From assembly GCF_004217545.1 (NCBI RefSeq), contig NZ_SHKY01000001.1:3472001-3536000 (forward strand): a DNA stretch of 64,000 nucleotides, read 5' to 3'. Below, piece after piece: positions 27,635 to 36,072 of the stretch. The first letter of the stretch is position 1; every line of letters begins with the position of its first letter. The notes below the pieces were generated by a model, which saw only the letters and a list, made by a program, of their open reading frames with translations, searched no databases and was not told the origin of the DNA. The stretch comes from Krasilnikovia cinnamomea (GTDB taxonomy: Bacteria; Actinomycetota; Actinomycetes; Mycobacteriales; Micromonosporaceae). Made by a program: the position numbers and the translations under genes.

Positions 27635-28069
27635 ATGCCGGCTGATTTCATCATCGCCACTGGCGACCAGATCAAGGTGACGATCCCGCCGCCGACGATC
27701 GTGCCGCAGCTCGCGGCGCCCGTCCCGCTCGTCGGGAGCAGCAAGAACGTCATGGTCGGCACCAATCCGGTCTGTCTGGAAGGTGACGAGCTGCCGGTCG
27801 CGCTGAAGGGGCCGTTGACGTACACGGCGCCGCCGTTCGTCACCCCCGGCACGGGCACGCTGGAGATCACGCTGCTGCCGACCAACAAGACCATGCAGAC
27901 CGAGAATGGCAAGAAGATCCTGGTGAAGGGCGCGACGTTCACGGTGCGGTTCACCGTGCAGACGCCCGCGCAGCAGCCGACGCCGACCGGCCCGGTCCCG
28001 GACCCGGTGGCGGTCAAGCCGGGTACGGCCCAGTTCATCACCACCAACGTGCAGGTCAAGGCCGGCTGA
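27635..28069 (+). CDS. Small beta-rich PAAR-like protein
   Basis: The 144-residue protein has no signal peptide. It contains conserved-looking short turns with Gly, Pro and one Cys (VLSG-like VPLVGSSKNVMVG, then TNPVCLEGDE), a long beta-rich middle and a Pro-rich tail ending TAQFITTNVQVKAG. The pattern resembles PAAR-like/DUF4280-type tip proteins of contractile injection systems, but no other injection-system gene is nearby. The start follows GGAGGCGGAG. The similarity is from motif memory, not a search, so treat the function as unknown. Confidence 0.6.
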   Translation: MPADFIIATGDQIKVTIPPPTIVPQLAAPVPLVGSSKNVMVGTNPVCLEGDELPVALKGPLTYTAPPFVTPGTGTLEITLLPTNKTMQTENGKKILVKGATFTVRFTVQTPAQQPTPTGPVPDPVAVKPGTAQFITTNVQVKAG

Positions 28070-28073
28070 CCTG

Positions 28074-28132
28074 CGCCAGATCTTGAGGAGTTCGGGTCGA
28101 TCCCTGACCCGAACTCCTCAACGATCCTGGCG
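28074..28132. terminator. Long hairpin between convergent genes, member of a palindromic repeat family
   Basis: Arms GAGGAGTTCGGGTC and GACCCGAACTCCTC enclose seven bases, and the outer GATC and CGCCA/TGGCG also pair. It lies just after the PAAR-like gene and before the end of the converging ltrA gene. The left arm (ATCTTGAGGAGTTCGGGTC) resembles the hairpin at 42897-42941 (ATCTTGAAGAATCCGGGTC). Confidence 0.75.
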
Positions 28133-28154
28133 GCCCGGTCGGCGACCCGGCTGG

Positions 28155-29324
28155 TCAGGCGTCGGCGGAGACGGCCTGTGCGGCGCGCGCCCGAGGTTCG
28201 TAGCCGGTACGCCCGTGGTGGCGGTCGATGTAGGCGATCACGAGCAGGACCCCGACCAGCAGCACCAGCGCCACCACCCCCGGCACTAGCAGGGACACCG
28301 GGATCAGGAGCAGGCAGAACAGCCCGGCCACCAGATGATCGAGGCGAGGGCGGTGCCCGCGCCGGCCGCTGATCGCGCTCAAGCCGAACATGAACAAGGC
28401 GGCGCCACCGCCGAGGCCGATGGCGTGGACGCCGTGCATGTGGTGGGTGGGATGGCTCACCACGCTCTCCAGCCCGACCGCGATGAAGACCACGCCCGCG
28501 ACCAGCGGCAGGTGCAGGTAGCTGAACATGTCGCGGGCCAGGTGGGCGCGCTCGGCACCGATCGCCCGGGACAGCTGGCGTTCGCTGAGCGCGGCCTCCC
28601 AGTCGAAGTACGCCCACCAGAGACCACCGATCGCGGCCACGGACAGCAGGATCGTGGCGGCCAGCAGCGGCGTGATGTGCGCTCCGGTCAACAGCACGCC
28701 TGCGCCGACGGCGACCACCGACTCGCCCAGGGCAATGATCATGAACAGGCCGTGCCGCTCGAAGAAGTGCCCGGCATGGACGGTGAAGCCACCGACGCCG
28801 GTGATGATCGGGGTGCCGTAGTCGATCAGCACGGCCAGGCCCCAGAGGATGAGCTGGACCGTCGACGGTACGAAGACACCGATGATGAGCAGTATCGACG
28901 CGGCCAGGTTGCCGGGCGCGAGGCGCAGGATGGCGGCCCGGTTGGCGCCACCGGCGACCGCGAACAACACCAGGTGCAGCACGCGGACGACGAAATAGGC
29001 CAGCGCGAAGGGCAGCGCGTTCTCGCCGAAGGCCTCCGGCACGGCGACCGCGACGACGAGCAACGCGCCCATCGCGGACAGGACCACCCCTCGGGCGGAG
29101 GCGCTGTTGGTGTCGACCGCGTTGGTCAGCCACGCGTAGGCACCCCAGGCCCACCACAGCAGGGCCAGGACGAGCATTCCGCGCAGCACGCCGTCGGCAT
29201 GGGGATCCCTGAGGATCAGGTCGGTGACCCGGGTGAGCGAGAAGACGAAGACGAGGTCGAAGAAGAGTTCAAAGCTGGAAACCGGCCGGCGCGGCTCGGT
29301 GAGATTGGTTTCAGGCTCGGCCAT
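28155..29324 (-). CDS. Low-temperature requirement protein A (LtrA) family membrane protein
   Basis: This 389-residue integral membrane protein begins with the LtrA hallmark SFELFFDLVFVFSLTRVTD (about residues 16-34) and has about ten further hydrophobic helices. Other family-like segments are HFFERHGLFMIIALGESVVA and FDWEAALSERQ. LtrA was named for growth at low temperature in Listeria; its molecular role is unknown. The ATG at 29324 or the one at 29333 is the likely start; neither has a strong ribosome site. Transcribed away from the operon that starts at 29655. Confidence 0.82.
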   Translation of the reverse strand: MAEPETNLTEPRRPVSSFELFFDLVFVFSLTRVTDLILRDPHADGVLRGMLVLALLWWAWGAYAWLTNAVDTNSASARGVVLSAMGALLVVAVAVPEAFGENALPFALAYFVVRVLHLVLFAVAGGANRAAILRLAPGNLAASILLIIGVFVPSTVQLILWGLAVLIDYGTPIITGVGGFTVHAGHFFERHGLFMIIALGESVVAVGAGVLLTGAHITPLLAATILLSVAAIGGLWWAYFDWEAALSERQLSRAIGAERAHLARDMFSYLHLPLVAGVVFIAVGLESVVSHPTHHMHGVHAIGLGGGAALFMFGLSAISGRRGHRPRLDHLVAGLFCLLLIPVSLLVPGVVALVLLVGVLLVIAYIDRHHGRTGYEPRARAAQAVSADA

Positions 29325-29410
29325 GCCGACCATTGTCGCATCAGGACGGCGGTTGCGGAGACCCGAAAAAGGGTCGTGCCGTGGCGTATACCCGACGAAG
29401 TGTCGGCAAC

Positions 29411-29422
29411 GACTTGACGAAG
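29411..29422 (+). promoter_or_regulatory. Isolated GACTTGACGAAG box
   Basis: An exact copy of the 12-bp box found 82 bases further on and at other operons of this block. It lies in the 330-base gap between the divergent ltrA gene and operon A. No TTGACG-type promoter follows at the 54-55 bp spacing, so it may be an auxiliary site or may serve the other direction. Confidence 0.5.
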
Positions 29423-29492
29423 TGTGCGATGCGGGCGGATCTGGCACGTCGCCGCGCGGCCGGTGTGGACCGATCCGGCAAGCATTGCCGCT

Positions 29493-29580
29493 GACTTGAC
29501 GAAGACTGCACTCGAATCCGGCAGCGTACGGCGACCGCCCATTGTTCGCGTTGACGCCCCGCTGCCCCGGCACGCAGGAT
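29493..29580 (+). promoter_or_regulatory. Composite promoter of operon A (GACTTGACGAAG box plus TTGACG-N18-CAGGAT)
   Basis: The box GACTTGACGAAG is at 29493-29504. Its TTGACG is 54 bp upstream of a second TTGACG (29551-29556), which is followed by 18 bases and CAGGAT (29575-29580), a plausible -10 with the key A and T. The same arrangement occurs before operons B and C. It lies 75 bases before the GTG of the first gene. Confidence 0.65.
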
Positions 29581-29654
29581 TTCGCTATCCAAAGCGCTGG
29601 ACGGTGACTCTGACGAGTACGCCGTCACTGATCCTTGTCGACCAAGGAGTCGCC

Positions 29655-30482
29655 GTGACCAAGAAAGTCCTCATCGTACTCAGTGAATACGGGTATTGGG
29701 GAGAAGAACTCATCGGCCCGCTGAGTCAATTCGACGAGCGGGGTTACGACGTCGTCTTCGCGACCCCGAACGGGCGCCGGGCGCATGCTCTTCCGCCCAG
29801 CCTCGACCCGGACTTCATCGACCCGCCGCTGGGCCGCAGTGTCGTCTCCGCCGAGGTGGCCAAGCTTGTCCGCGAGGTCGAGGAGTCGACCCGGCTGGAC
29901 AACCCGATCAGCCTCGCCGACTGGTACCCCACCCGGCCGTACACCAGCGAGGACGACTACCTGCGCAAGCTGGAGGCGTACAACCGGCAGGTCGGCGACA
30001 AGCTGGACGAGCAGATCGCGGAGTACGACGCGATCCTCATCGTCGGCGGCAGCGGCCCGATCGTGGACCTGGCCAACAACGGCCGCGTGCACGACCTGAT
30101 CCTCGCGTTCCTGCGCAGCGGCAAGGTGATCGGCGCGGAGTGCTACGGCGTCGCCTGCCTAGCGTTCGCCCGTGACTGGGAGCACCGGCAGAGCATCATC
30201 GCCGGCAAGCACGTCACCGGGCACTGCAAGGAATACGACTACAAGGACGGCACGGGCTTCCTCAACACCGACTTCAACATGGGCCCGCCGCCGTACCCGC
30301 TGGAGTACATCCTGCGTGACGCGACCGGTCCGGACGGCGAGTACCACGGCAATTTCGGGCACGAGATCTCGGTCGTCGTGGACTACCCGTTCGTCACCGG
30401 ACGTTCCACGCCCGACTCTTTCCGTACCGGCGAAAAGATGATCGCGGTACTGGAAGACGGACTCCGCCGCTACGGCTGGTAA
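29655..30482 (+). CDS. DJ-1/PfpI-family protein (type 1 glutamine amidotransferase-like)
   Basis: This 275-residue protein has the DJ-1/PfpI fold: KKVLIVLSEYGYWGEELIGP at the N-terminus, the YDAILIVGGSGPIVDLANN strand, and the nucleophile elbow GAECYGVACLA with Cys at about residue 167. The family includes glyoxalase-III-like and deglycase-like enzymes and chaperones. I start it at GTG 29655 because AAGGAG lies six bases upstream. It is the first gene of operon A and is larger than the second DJ-1 protein of the same operon, owing to an insertion at about 45-105. Confidence 0.85.
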   Translation: MTKKVLIVLSEYGYWGEELIGPLSQFDERGYDVVFATPNGRRAHALPPSLDPDFIDPPLGRSVVSAEVAKLVREVEESTRLDNPISLADWYPTRPYTSEDDYLRKLEAYNRQVGDKLDEQIAEYDAILIVGGSGPIVDLANNGRVHDLILAFLRSGKVIGAECYGVACLAFARDWEHRQSIIAGKHVTGHCKEYDYKDGTGFLNTDFNMGPPPYPLEYILRDATGPDGEYHGNFGHEISVVVDYPFVTGRSTPDSFRTGEKMIAVLEDGLRRYGW

Positions 30483-30496
30483 GAAAGGGGTGCATT

Positions 30497-32140
30497 GTGG
30501 CCAGGCCCGGTAAAGAAGCGATGATCGAGCAGTTCCTCGCTGACGGCATCACGCACATGTTCGGAAACCCGGGGACGGTCGAGCAGGGGTTCCTCGACGC
30601 CTTGGAACAATTCCCCGACTTTCATTACATCCTGACCCTGCAGGAGACGGTCGCGGCGGGCATCGCCGACGGGTATGCCCGCGCCACCGGCGGCCCCGCC
30701 GTGCTGCAACTGCACAGCGGCGTCGGGCTGGGCAACGGCATCGGCATGATGTACCAGTCCAAGCGGGGCCACGCGCCGCTGGTCGTGGTGGCCGGCGAGT
30801 CGGGCATCGCGTACGACTCGATGGACGCGCAGATGGCCGCCGACCTGGTCGCCATGGCCAAGCCGGTGACCAAGTGGGCGACCCGGGTGGTCGACCACCG
30901 CTCGCTGCTGCGGGTGCTGCGGCGGGCCATCAAGATCGCCATGACGCCGCCGCGCGGCCCGGTCTTCGTGGCGCTACCGATGGACGTGCTGGACGCGCTC
31001 AACGACGAGCCCGTCCTGCCCACGGTCATCCCGGACACCCGGACGCTGCCCGCCCCCGACCTGGTGGCCCGCGCCGCGGCGCTGCTGGCTCCGGCGCAGC
31101 GGCCGGTGATCCTGGTCGGCGACGGCGTCTCGGTGGCCGGTGCGGAGCCGGAGCTGGCCCGGGTGGCCGAGAAGCTCGGCGCCGACGTGTGGTTCGTGGA
31201 CTCGTCCGAGGCCCACCTGCCCGCCGCGCACCCGCTGACCCGGGGCGCGATCGGGCACATGTTCGGCCCGGTCAGCCGCGCCGCGGTGGCCGACGCCGAC
31301 GCGGTGCTGATCGTCGGGACGTACGTGTTCCCCGAGGTCTTCCCGGACCTTCAGACGCCGTTCCGCCGCGACGCCGCGATCGTGCACGTCGACCTCGACT
31401 CGTACGAGATCGCCAAGAACCACCCGGTCACTCTCGGCCTGGTCGCCGACCCGAAGCCGACCCTGGACGCGATCGCGACCGTGCTGGACCGGCTGCGTAC
31501 GCCGAACCAGAACGCGGCCGCGGCGGCCCGGATCGAGGACCGGCGCGCGGAGAAGGCCGCGGCGCAGCCCGCCGAGGACACGCTGATCGACGCGTTCCTG
31601 GCCGAGCTGGCCCGGCGGGCACCGAAGGACCTGATGGTCTTCGACGAGGCGCTGACCGCGTCCGACTACGTGGTCAAGCACCTGCAGCCGGGCCTGCCGG
31701 GGCACTACTTCCTGACCCGGGGCGGCTCGCTGGGCGTCGGCATCCCGGGCGCGGTCGGCATGAAGATCGCGCACCCGGACAAGACCGTGGTCAGCTTCAG
31801 CGGCGACGGCGGCAGCCTCTACACCTACCAGGCGCTGTGGACCGCGGTGCGCCACGACGTGCCCGCCACGTTCGTGGTCTGCAACAACCACCGGTACGAG
31901 CTGCTCAACAAGAACATCGCGCAGTACTGGAACGAGCGGCACATCTCGGCCCACCCGTACCCGAGCTCCTTCGACCTGTCCCATCCCGAGGTGGACTTCG
32001 TCGGGCTGGCGCACTCGTTCGGCGCCGAGGGGATGCGGGTCGACAAGCCCGACCAGGTGGCCGAGGCGGTGGACCGCCTGCTCACCGCGCGGCGGCCGTT
32101 CCTCATCGACCTACTCACCGACGACACCGTACGCGACTGA
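30497..32140 (+). CDS. Thiamine-diphosphate-dependent enzyme (benzoylformate decarboxylase/acetolactate synthase type)
   Basis: This 547-residue protein has the three-domain ThDP fold. The Pyr domain carries the catalytic Glu in LTLQETVAAGIADGYA and the FGNPGTVEQGFL motif seen in benzoylformate-decarboxylase-like enzymes. A central domain covers about 190-330. The PP domain has the cofactor motif SGDGGSLYTYQAL ending in VVCNN. It probably decarboxylates or ligates a 2-oxo acid. The GTG start is 14 bases after the DJ-1 gene. No small regulatory subunit is nearby, which argues against biosynthetic acetolactate synthase. Confidence 0.87.
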   Translation: MARPGKEAMIEQFLADGITHMFGNPGTVEQGFLDALEQFPDFHYILTLQETVAAGIADGYARATGGPAVLQLHSGVGLGNGIGMMYQSKRGHAPLVVVAGESGIAYDSMDAQMAADLVAMAKPVTKWATRVVDHRSLLRVLRRAIKIAMTPPRGPVFVALPMDVLDALNDEPVLPTVIPDTRTLPAPDLVARAAALLAPAQRPVILVGDGVSVAGAEPELARVAEKLGADVWFVDSSEAHLPAAHPLTRGAIGHMFGPVSRAAVADADAVLIVGTYVFPEVFPDLQTPFRRDAAIVHVDLDSYEIAKNHPVTLGLVADPKPTLDAIATVLDRLRTPNQNAAAAARIEDRRAEKAAAQPAEDTLIDAFLAELARRAPKDLMVFDEALTASDYVVKHLQPGLPGHYFLTRGGSLGVGIPGAVGMKIAHPDKTVVSFSGDGGSLYTYQALWTAVRHDVPATFVVCNNHRYELLNKNIAQYWNERHISAHPYPSSFDLSHPEVDFVGLAHSFGAEGMRVDKPDQVAEAVDRLLTARRPFLIDLLTDDTVRD

Positions 32141-32152
32141 GGAGACACTTCC

Positions 32153-32584
32153 ATGGCATTCACCGAAGCGGCGATCCGGTCCATGGTGGCCGACTGGTAC
32201 CGGGCGCTCGATCAGCACGTCGAGCTGGCCGAGGCGCTCACCTACCTGGTCGACGACGGCCTGGAGATGCGGTTCCCGGAGGGCACCTCGCGCGGCCACG
32301 AAGGATTCGCCGAGTGGTACAAGGCGGTGACCAACCGGTTCTTCGACGAGGTGCACACCGTCACCTCGGTCGACTTCTCCGAGCTGGTCGCGGACCGGGC
32401 GTCGGTCAAGGTCGTCGTGAACTGGCAAGCCAAGATCTGGAACCCGCCGGCCGCGAAGAGCGAGTGGCTCGGGTTCGACGCGTACCAGACGTGGGAGGTC
32501 GTGCCCGGCCCCGGGGGCACCCCCCAGATCAAGACGTACATCGTCGACGCACTCAAGCCCATGCCGGGCTCGGCGTCGCTGTGA
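32153..32584 (+). CDS. SnoaL-like (NTF2-fold) protein 1
   Basis: This 143-residue NTF2-like cone-fold protein has the pattern of one long helix (MVADWYRALDQHVELAEALTYL) followed by strands (GLEMRFPEG, VKVVVNWQAKIW, WEVVPGPGG). Such folds act as isomerases, cyclases, hydratases or binding proteins. It lies 12 bases downstream of the ThDP gene, and is the first of four members of this superfamily in a row. The four differ strongly in sequence, so they are not recent tandem duplicates. Ligand unknown. Confidence 0.8.
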   Translation: MAFTEAAIRSMVADWYRALDQHVELAEALTYLVDDGLEMRFPEGTSRGHEGFAEWYKAVTNRFFDEVHTVTSVDFSELVADRASVKVVVNWQAKIWNPPAAKSEWLGFDAYQTWEVVPGPGGTPQIKTYIVDALKPMPGSASL

Positions 32585-32630
32585 CCCCGTCGCGTCCGCG
32601 ACGGTATCCCCAGTAAGGAAAGGAACCACA

Positions 32631-33059
32631 ATGTCTAACACCGATCTCGTATTGAGGATGTACGACCTCTTCGGCAAGGGCGAGATGGACACCATCAAGA
32701 CCGAGGTGTTCCACCCGGAGATCACCTGGGCCATGCCCGGTCACCACCCGCTGTCCGGCACGATGAAGGGCGCCGACGAGGTCATCGCGTTCTTCGCCGA
32801 CCTCTTCCAGGCCGGCATCAACGTCGACGACGTCCACTTCGGCGAGCTCGACAACGGCACCGTGGTGGAGAAGCACCACGGGCACGGCATCTCCGAGGGC
32901 GTCGAGTACCTCTTCCCCACCTGCACCACATACGAGATCGAGAACGGCCGGATCCGCGCGGTCCAGGTGCACACCGCCGACCAGCACGGGGTCGACCGCT
33001 ACATGTGGTCGCGCTTCCAGCTCAAGAGCGTCGCCGACCGTCTGCTCGTGGGGGCCTGA
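32631..33059 (+). CDS. SnoaL-like (NTF2-fold) protein 2
   Basis: This 142-residue NTF2-like protein starts SNTDLVLRMYDLFGKGEMDT and contains the classic FHPEITWAMPGHHPLSGTMKG segment of ketosteroid-isomerase-like SnoaL proteins, then TVVEKHHGHGIS and a His-rich C-terminus. Preceded by AAGGAAAGGAA. Its stop overlaps the ATG of the next SnoaL-like gene by one base, so the two are translationally coupled and may form a complex. Confidence 0.82.
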   Translation: MSNTDLVLRMYDLFGKGEMDTIKTEVFHPEITWAMPGHHPLSGTMKGADEVIAFFADLFQAGINVDDVHFGELDNGTVVEKHHGHGISEGVEYLFPTCTTYEIENGRIRAVQVHTADQHGVDRYMWSRFQLKSVADRLLVGA

Positions 33060-33511
33060 TGTCACCCACGACTGAGCTGGTCGAGGCCGCCTACCAGGCC
33101 CTCGCGACCGGTGACCGCAAGCAGATCGAGCAGTACTGGGCCGAGGACATGCGCTGGCTCGTGCCGGGCAACCACCAGCTGGCCGGCTGGTGGGAGGGGC
33201 TGGACGGCTTCTTCGACTTCATGTCGCAGGTCGGCAAGCTCTCCGGCGGCAGCTTCGTGATGACGCGTTCGGCGATCCTGCTGGCCGACGGCTGGTCGGC
33301 GGACATCTCGCACAACGTCGGTACCCGTACCGCCGCGCGTGACGGCAGCACCTCGCCGTACGACCGGCTGGAGATCGACGTCGTGCACGTCCTGCGCTGG
33401 CGCGACGGCAAGGTCATCGAGGGTCGCGGCGCGATCTACGGCGACGGCACCACGCAATTCAACCAATTCTGGTCGCAGCTGGCCGCCGACGCCACGCGCG
33501 TCGCCGCCTGA
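33059..33511 (+). CDS. SnoaL-like (NTF2-fold) protein 3
   Basis: This 150-residue protein reads TELVEAAYQALATGDRKQIE, then the DMRWLVPGNHQLAGWWEGLD segment equivalent to that of protein 2, and VLRWRDGKVIEGRGAIYGD near the end, a typical SnoaL ending. ATG 33059 is coupled to the stop of protein 2; the open frame upstream lies inside that gene. It resembles protein 2 more than the other two members do. Confidence 0.82.
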   Translation: MSPTTELVEAAYQALATGDRKQIEQYWAEDMRWLVPGNHQLAGWWEGLDGFFDFMSQVGKLSGGSFVMTRSAILLADGWSADISHNVGTRTAARDGSTSPYDRLEIDVVHVLRWRDGKVIEGRGAIYGDGTTQFNQFWSQLAADATRVAA

Positions 33512-33543
33512 CCGACCGGCTTCACAGACGCGGAAGGGCACCG

Positions 33544-33927
33544 ATGGACACCAGGGAAGTTGTGGACAGTTACTACCGGCTGGCCAACGCCGGCGACTGG
33601 GACGCATGGTGCGACCTGTTCGCCGCCGAGCAGGTCATGGACGAGCAGCTCGCCGGTCACATCGAAGGCCAGGAAACCCTTCGCAACATGATGAAGGGCT
33701 TCCCGGACATGTACGCCAGCTTCGCGAACCGACCGCAACACATCGTCGTCGACGGGGACGAGGCCGCCGTGGTCTCGCGCATCTCCGCCGTCACGAGTTC
33801 AGGCGGCCGCATCGAGGCGAACGTGGCGAACTACTTCCGGGTGACCGGCGGGCGCATCACATACATGGCCAACTTCCACGACACGGTGCCCTTCCGCGCC
33901 GCCCTCACGCCCGAGGGGGACAAGTGA
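33544..33927 (+). CDS. SnoaL-like (NTF2-fold) protein 4
   Basis: This 127-residue protein starts DTREVVDSYYRLANAGDWDA and has WCDLFAAEQVMDEQLAGHIE, VVSRISAV and ANYFRVTGGRITYMANFHDT, the usual NTF2-like order of helix, helix and curved sheet. The stop overlaps the GTG of the GMC gene by four bases. The AVSR/ANYF strands fit a ligand pocket. Confidence 0.82.
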   Translation: MDTREVVDSYYRLANAGDWDAWCDLFAAEQVMDEQLAGHIEGQETLRNMMKGFPDMYASFANRPQHIVVDGDEAAVVSRISAVTSSGGRIEANVANYFRVTGGRITYMANFHDTVPFRAALTPEGDK

Positions 33928-35474
33928 CCACGGAAACGTACGACTACGTCATCGTCGGCGGCGGCACCGCGGGATCGGTGCTGGCGAACCGGCTGAGCGA
34001 GGACCCGGACGTCAGCGTCCTGGTGCTGGAGGCCGGTGGCAGCTTCGTACCGGCCAACGTGGACAACGCGCCGCTGTGGTACACGCTGCTCGGCAGCGGC
34101 GTGGACTGGGGCTACACCACGGTCCCGCAGCCGGGCCTGGGCGGCCGGCAGGTGTACGAGCCGCGCGGCAAGCTCCCCGGCGGCAGCAGCAACCTGTACA
34201 TCATGATGCACATCCGGGGGCACCGGTCGGACTTCGACAACTGGGCCTACCAGGGCGCGGCCGGCTGGTCGTACACGGATCTGGAGCCGTATTTCCGCAA
34301 GCTGGAGCAGCGGCAGACGGTGATCAACGCTGGCGGCCCGGACGCGAACCCGCTGTCGCGGGTGTTCATCGACGCCTGCAAGGACCTCGGCCACCCCGAG
34401 GTCGACGACTTCAACGGCCCGGAAATGATCGGTACGGGCTGGCACCACATCGACGTGAAGGACGGCAAGCGCCACGGCGCCCTGGCCGACTTCCTGGAGC
34501 CGGCGCTGTCCCGCCCGAACCTGACGCTGCGCACCGACGCGACGGCAGCGAAGCTGCTGTTCTCCGGCGGCCGGTGCACCGGCGTGGCCTACCGCCAGCA
34601 GGAGCCGGCCGGTGCCTCGGGCGAGGGCCGTACGCTGCCCGGCGTCAAGCTGGCCGAGCCGGGCGACCGCGAGGTACGCGCGGCCCGCGAGGTGCTGGTC
34701 TGCCTCGGCGCCATCGAGTCGCCGAAGCTGCTGCAGCTCTCCGGTGTCGGCGCCGCGGGCCTGCTGGGCCAGCACGGCATCGACGTGGTGGCCGACCTGC
34801 CCGGTGTGGGGGAGAACTTCCACAACCACGTGCTCACCGGCCTGATCGCGGAGACCGTCGACCCGGTCCAGCCGGGGCGGCAGAACCTCTCCGAGTCGGC
34901 GCTGTTCACCCGGTCGCAGCCGGGGTTGCCCGCGCCCGACCTGCAGCTGGCGTTCGTACACGTGCCGTTCGACATCATCGTCGGGCAGAACCACCCGAAC
35001 GCGGTGTCGATCCTGCCCGGCGTGGTCCGCCCGAACTCGCGCGGCAGCGTGCGGCTGGCCTCGGCGGACCCGTTCGCCGCGCCGCTGATCGACCCGAACT
35101 ACCTGGGCGACCACTCCGACGTGGAGCGCATGGTGCAGGCCGTCAAGATGTCCCGCGACATCTTCGCCGCGCCCGCGTTCAAGGGCCTGCTCAAGGGTGA
35201 GCTGCTGCCCGGCGCGGACGTGCGGACCGACAAGGAGATCGAGGAGTTCGTGCGCAACCGCGCGGACTGCTACCACCACCAGGCCGGGTCCTGCCGGATC
35301 GGGGTCGACGACCTCGCGGTCGTGGACCCGTCGCTGAAGGTCCGTGGCGTGGAGGGCGTCCGCGTGGTGGACGCCAGCGTGATGCCGGCCGTGCCGTCCG
35401 GCAACTGCCACACGGCCATCGTCGCCATCGCCGAGAAGGCCGCCGATCTGATCAAGGAGAGCCGTCATGGCTGA
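33924..35474 (+). CDS. GMC-family FAD oxidoreductase (choline dehydrogenase-like)
   Basis: This 516-residue flavoenzyme of the GMC family has the ADP-binding motif VIVGGGTAGSVLANRL at residues 7-22, the LPGGSSNLYIMMHIRGHRSDFDNWA block, and the second signature GAIESPKLLQLSGVG. The C-terminal active-site region has His residues in DCYHHQAGSCRIG and SGNCHTAIVAIAEKAA. It oxidises an alcohol, with FAD as hydride acceptor. The GTG start is coupled to SnoaL-like 4. It is shorter than the large fungal GMC enzymes and similar in size to bacterial alcohol dehydrogenases of the family. Confidence 0.9.
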   Translation: MTTETYDYVIVGGGTAGSVLANRLSEDPDVSVLVLEAGGSFVPANVDNAPLWYTLLGSGVDWGYTTVPQPGLGGRQVYEPRGKLPGGSSNLYIMMHIRGHRSDFDNWAYQGAAGWSYTDLEPYFRKLEQRQTVINAGGPDANPLSRVFIDACKDLGHPEVDDFNGPEMIGTGWHHIDVKDGKRHGALADFLEPALSRPNLTLRTDATAAKLLFSGGRCTGVAYRQQEPAGASGEGRTLPGVKLAEPGDREVRAAREVLVCLGAIESPKLLQLSGVGAAGLLGQHGIDVVADLPGVGENFHNHVLTGLIAETVDPVQPGRQNLSESALFTRSQPGLPAPDLQLAFVHVPFDIIVGQNHPNAVSILPGVVRPNSRGSVRLASADPFAAPLIDPNYLGDHSDVERMVQAVKMSRDIFAAPAFKGLLKGELLPGADVRTDKEIEEFVRNRADCYHHQAGSCRIGVDDLAVVDPSLKVRGVEGVRVVDASVMPAVPSGNCHTAIVAIAEKAADLIKESRHG

Positions 35475-36072
35475 CGTCGCGCTGCGTCAAGGCCCGCTGT
35501 CCGGTGCGAAGGTCGCCGTCCTGGTGGAGAGCGACTTCTTCGAGCCCGAGATCCACTACTACCAGCGCCGCTTCGCCGAGGAGGGCGCGGAGGTGCACTT
35601 CCTGACCCGGCTCTGGGGCCAGGACCAGATCACCTTCAGCGGGCACGAGTGGCGGGCGCCGTTCACCGCGTCGATGAGTGTAGAGGGGATCGACGACGAG
35701 ACGCTGCGCTCGTACGATGCGGTCATCGTGCCCTCGGGCATGGTGTCCGACCGGCTGCGCTACACCGAGGACGTGAGCAAGCTGGCCCCGGCGGTCGACC
35801 TGGTGCGCCGGGCGTTCGACGAGCCGGGCATCCTCAAGGGGATCATCTGCCACGGCTTCTGGCTGCTGGCGCCGATCCCCGAGACGATCCGCGGCCGCAA
35901 GGTCGTCTGCCACAACAACCTGGTCGGCGACGTCCGCAACATGGGCGCCGAGTACGTCGACGCTGACGTGGTCGAGGACGGCGACGACCTGGTGACCGGG
36001 CGCACCGGCATGCACGCGCACCTGTTCGCCCGGCAGATCATCGACCGGCTGATCGAACGGCGCCGGTCGTGA
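35467..36072 (+). CDS. Second DJ-1/PfpI-family protein
   Basis: This 201-residue protein has the DJ-1/PfpI fold: VAVLVESDFFEPEIHYYQRRF with the conserved Glu, a middle strand SYDAVIVPSGMVSD, and the elbow GIICHGFWLLAPI with the Cys nucleophile at about 122. ATG 35467 overlaps the GMC gene by eight bases, and the stop overlaps the VOC gene by four. Two distinct DJ-1 paralogues in one operon suggest handling of reactive carbonyls made by the ThDP or GMC enzyme. Confidence 0.87.
   Translation: MADVALRQGPLSGAKVAVLVESDFFEPEIHYYQRRFAEEGAEVHFLTRLWGQDQITFSGHEWRAPFTASMSVEGIDDETLRSYDAVIVPSGMVSDRLRYTEDVSKLAPAVDLVRRAFDEPGILKGIICHGFWLLAPIPETIRGRKVVCHNNLVGDVRNMGAEYVDADVVEDGDDLVTGRTGMHAHLFARQIIDRLIERRRS

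Noticed and set aside
29493..29530. GACTTGACGAAG read as a -35 element in its own right
   Set aside because: At 16-19 bases after TTGACG none of the copies has an A..T -10 pattern. The second TTGACG at 54-55 bp has one in all three operons.
30874..32616. Open plus-strand frame of 580 codons overlapping the ThDP gene
   Set aside because: It is a Gly/Arg/Ala-rich alternative frame of the ThDP enzyme and first SnoaL-like gene. Both have recognisable domains in their own frames.
34247..34579. Small minus-strand frames inside the GMC gene
   Set aside because: They are shadows of a gene with clear FAD-binding and active-site motifs, with no ribosome sites of their own.
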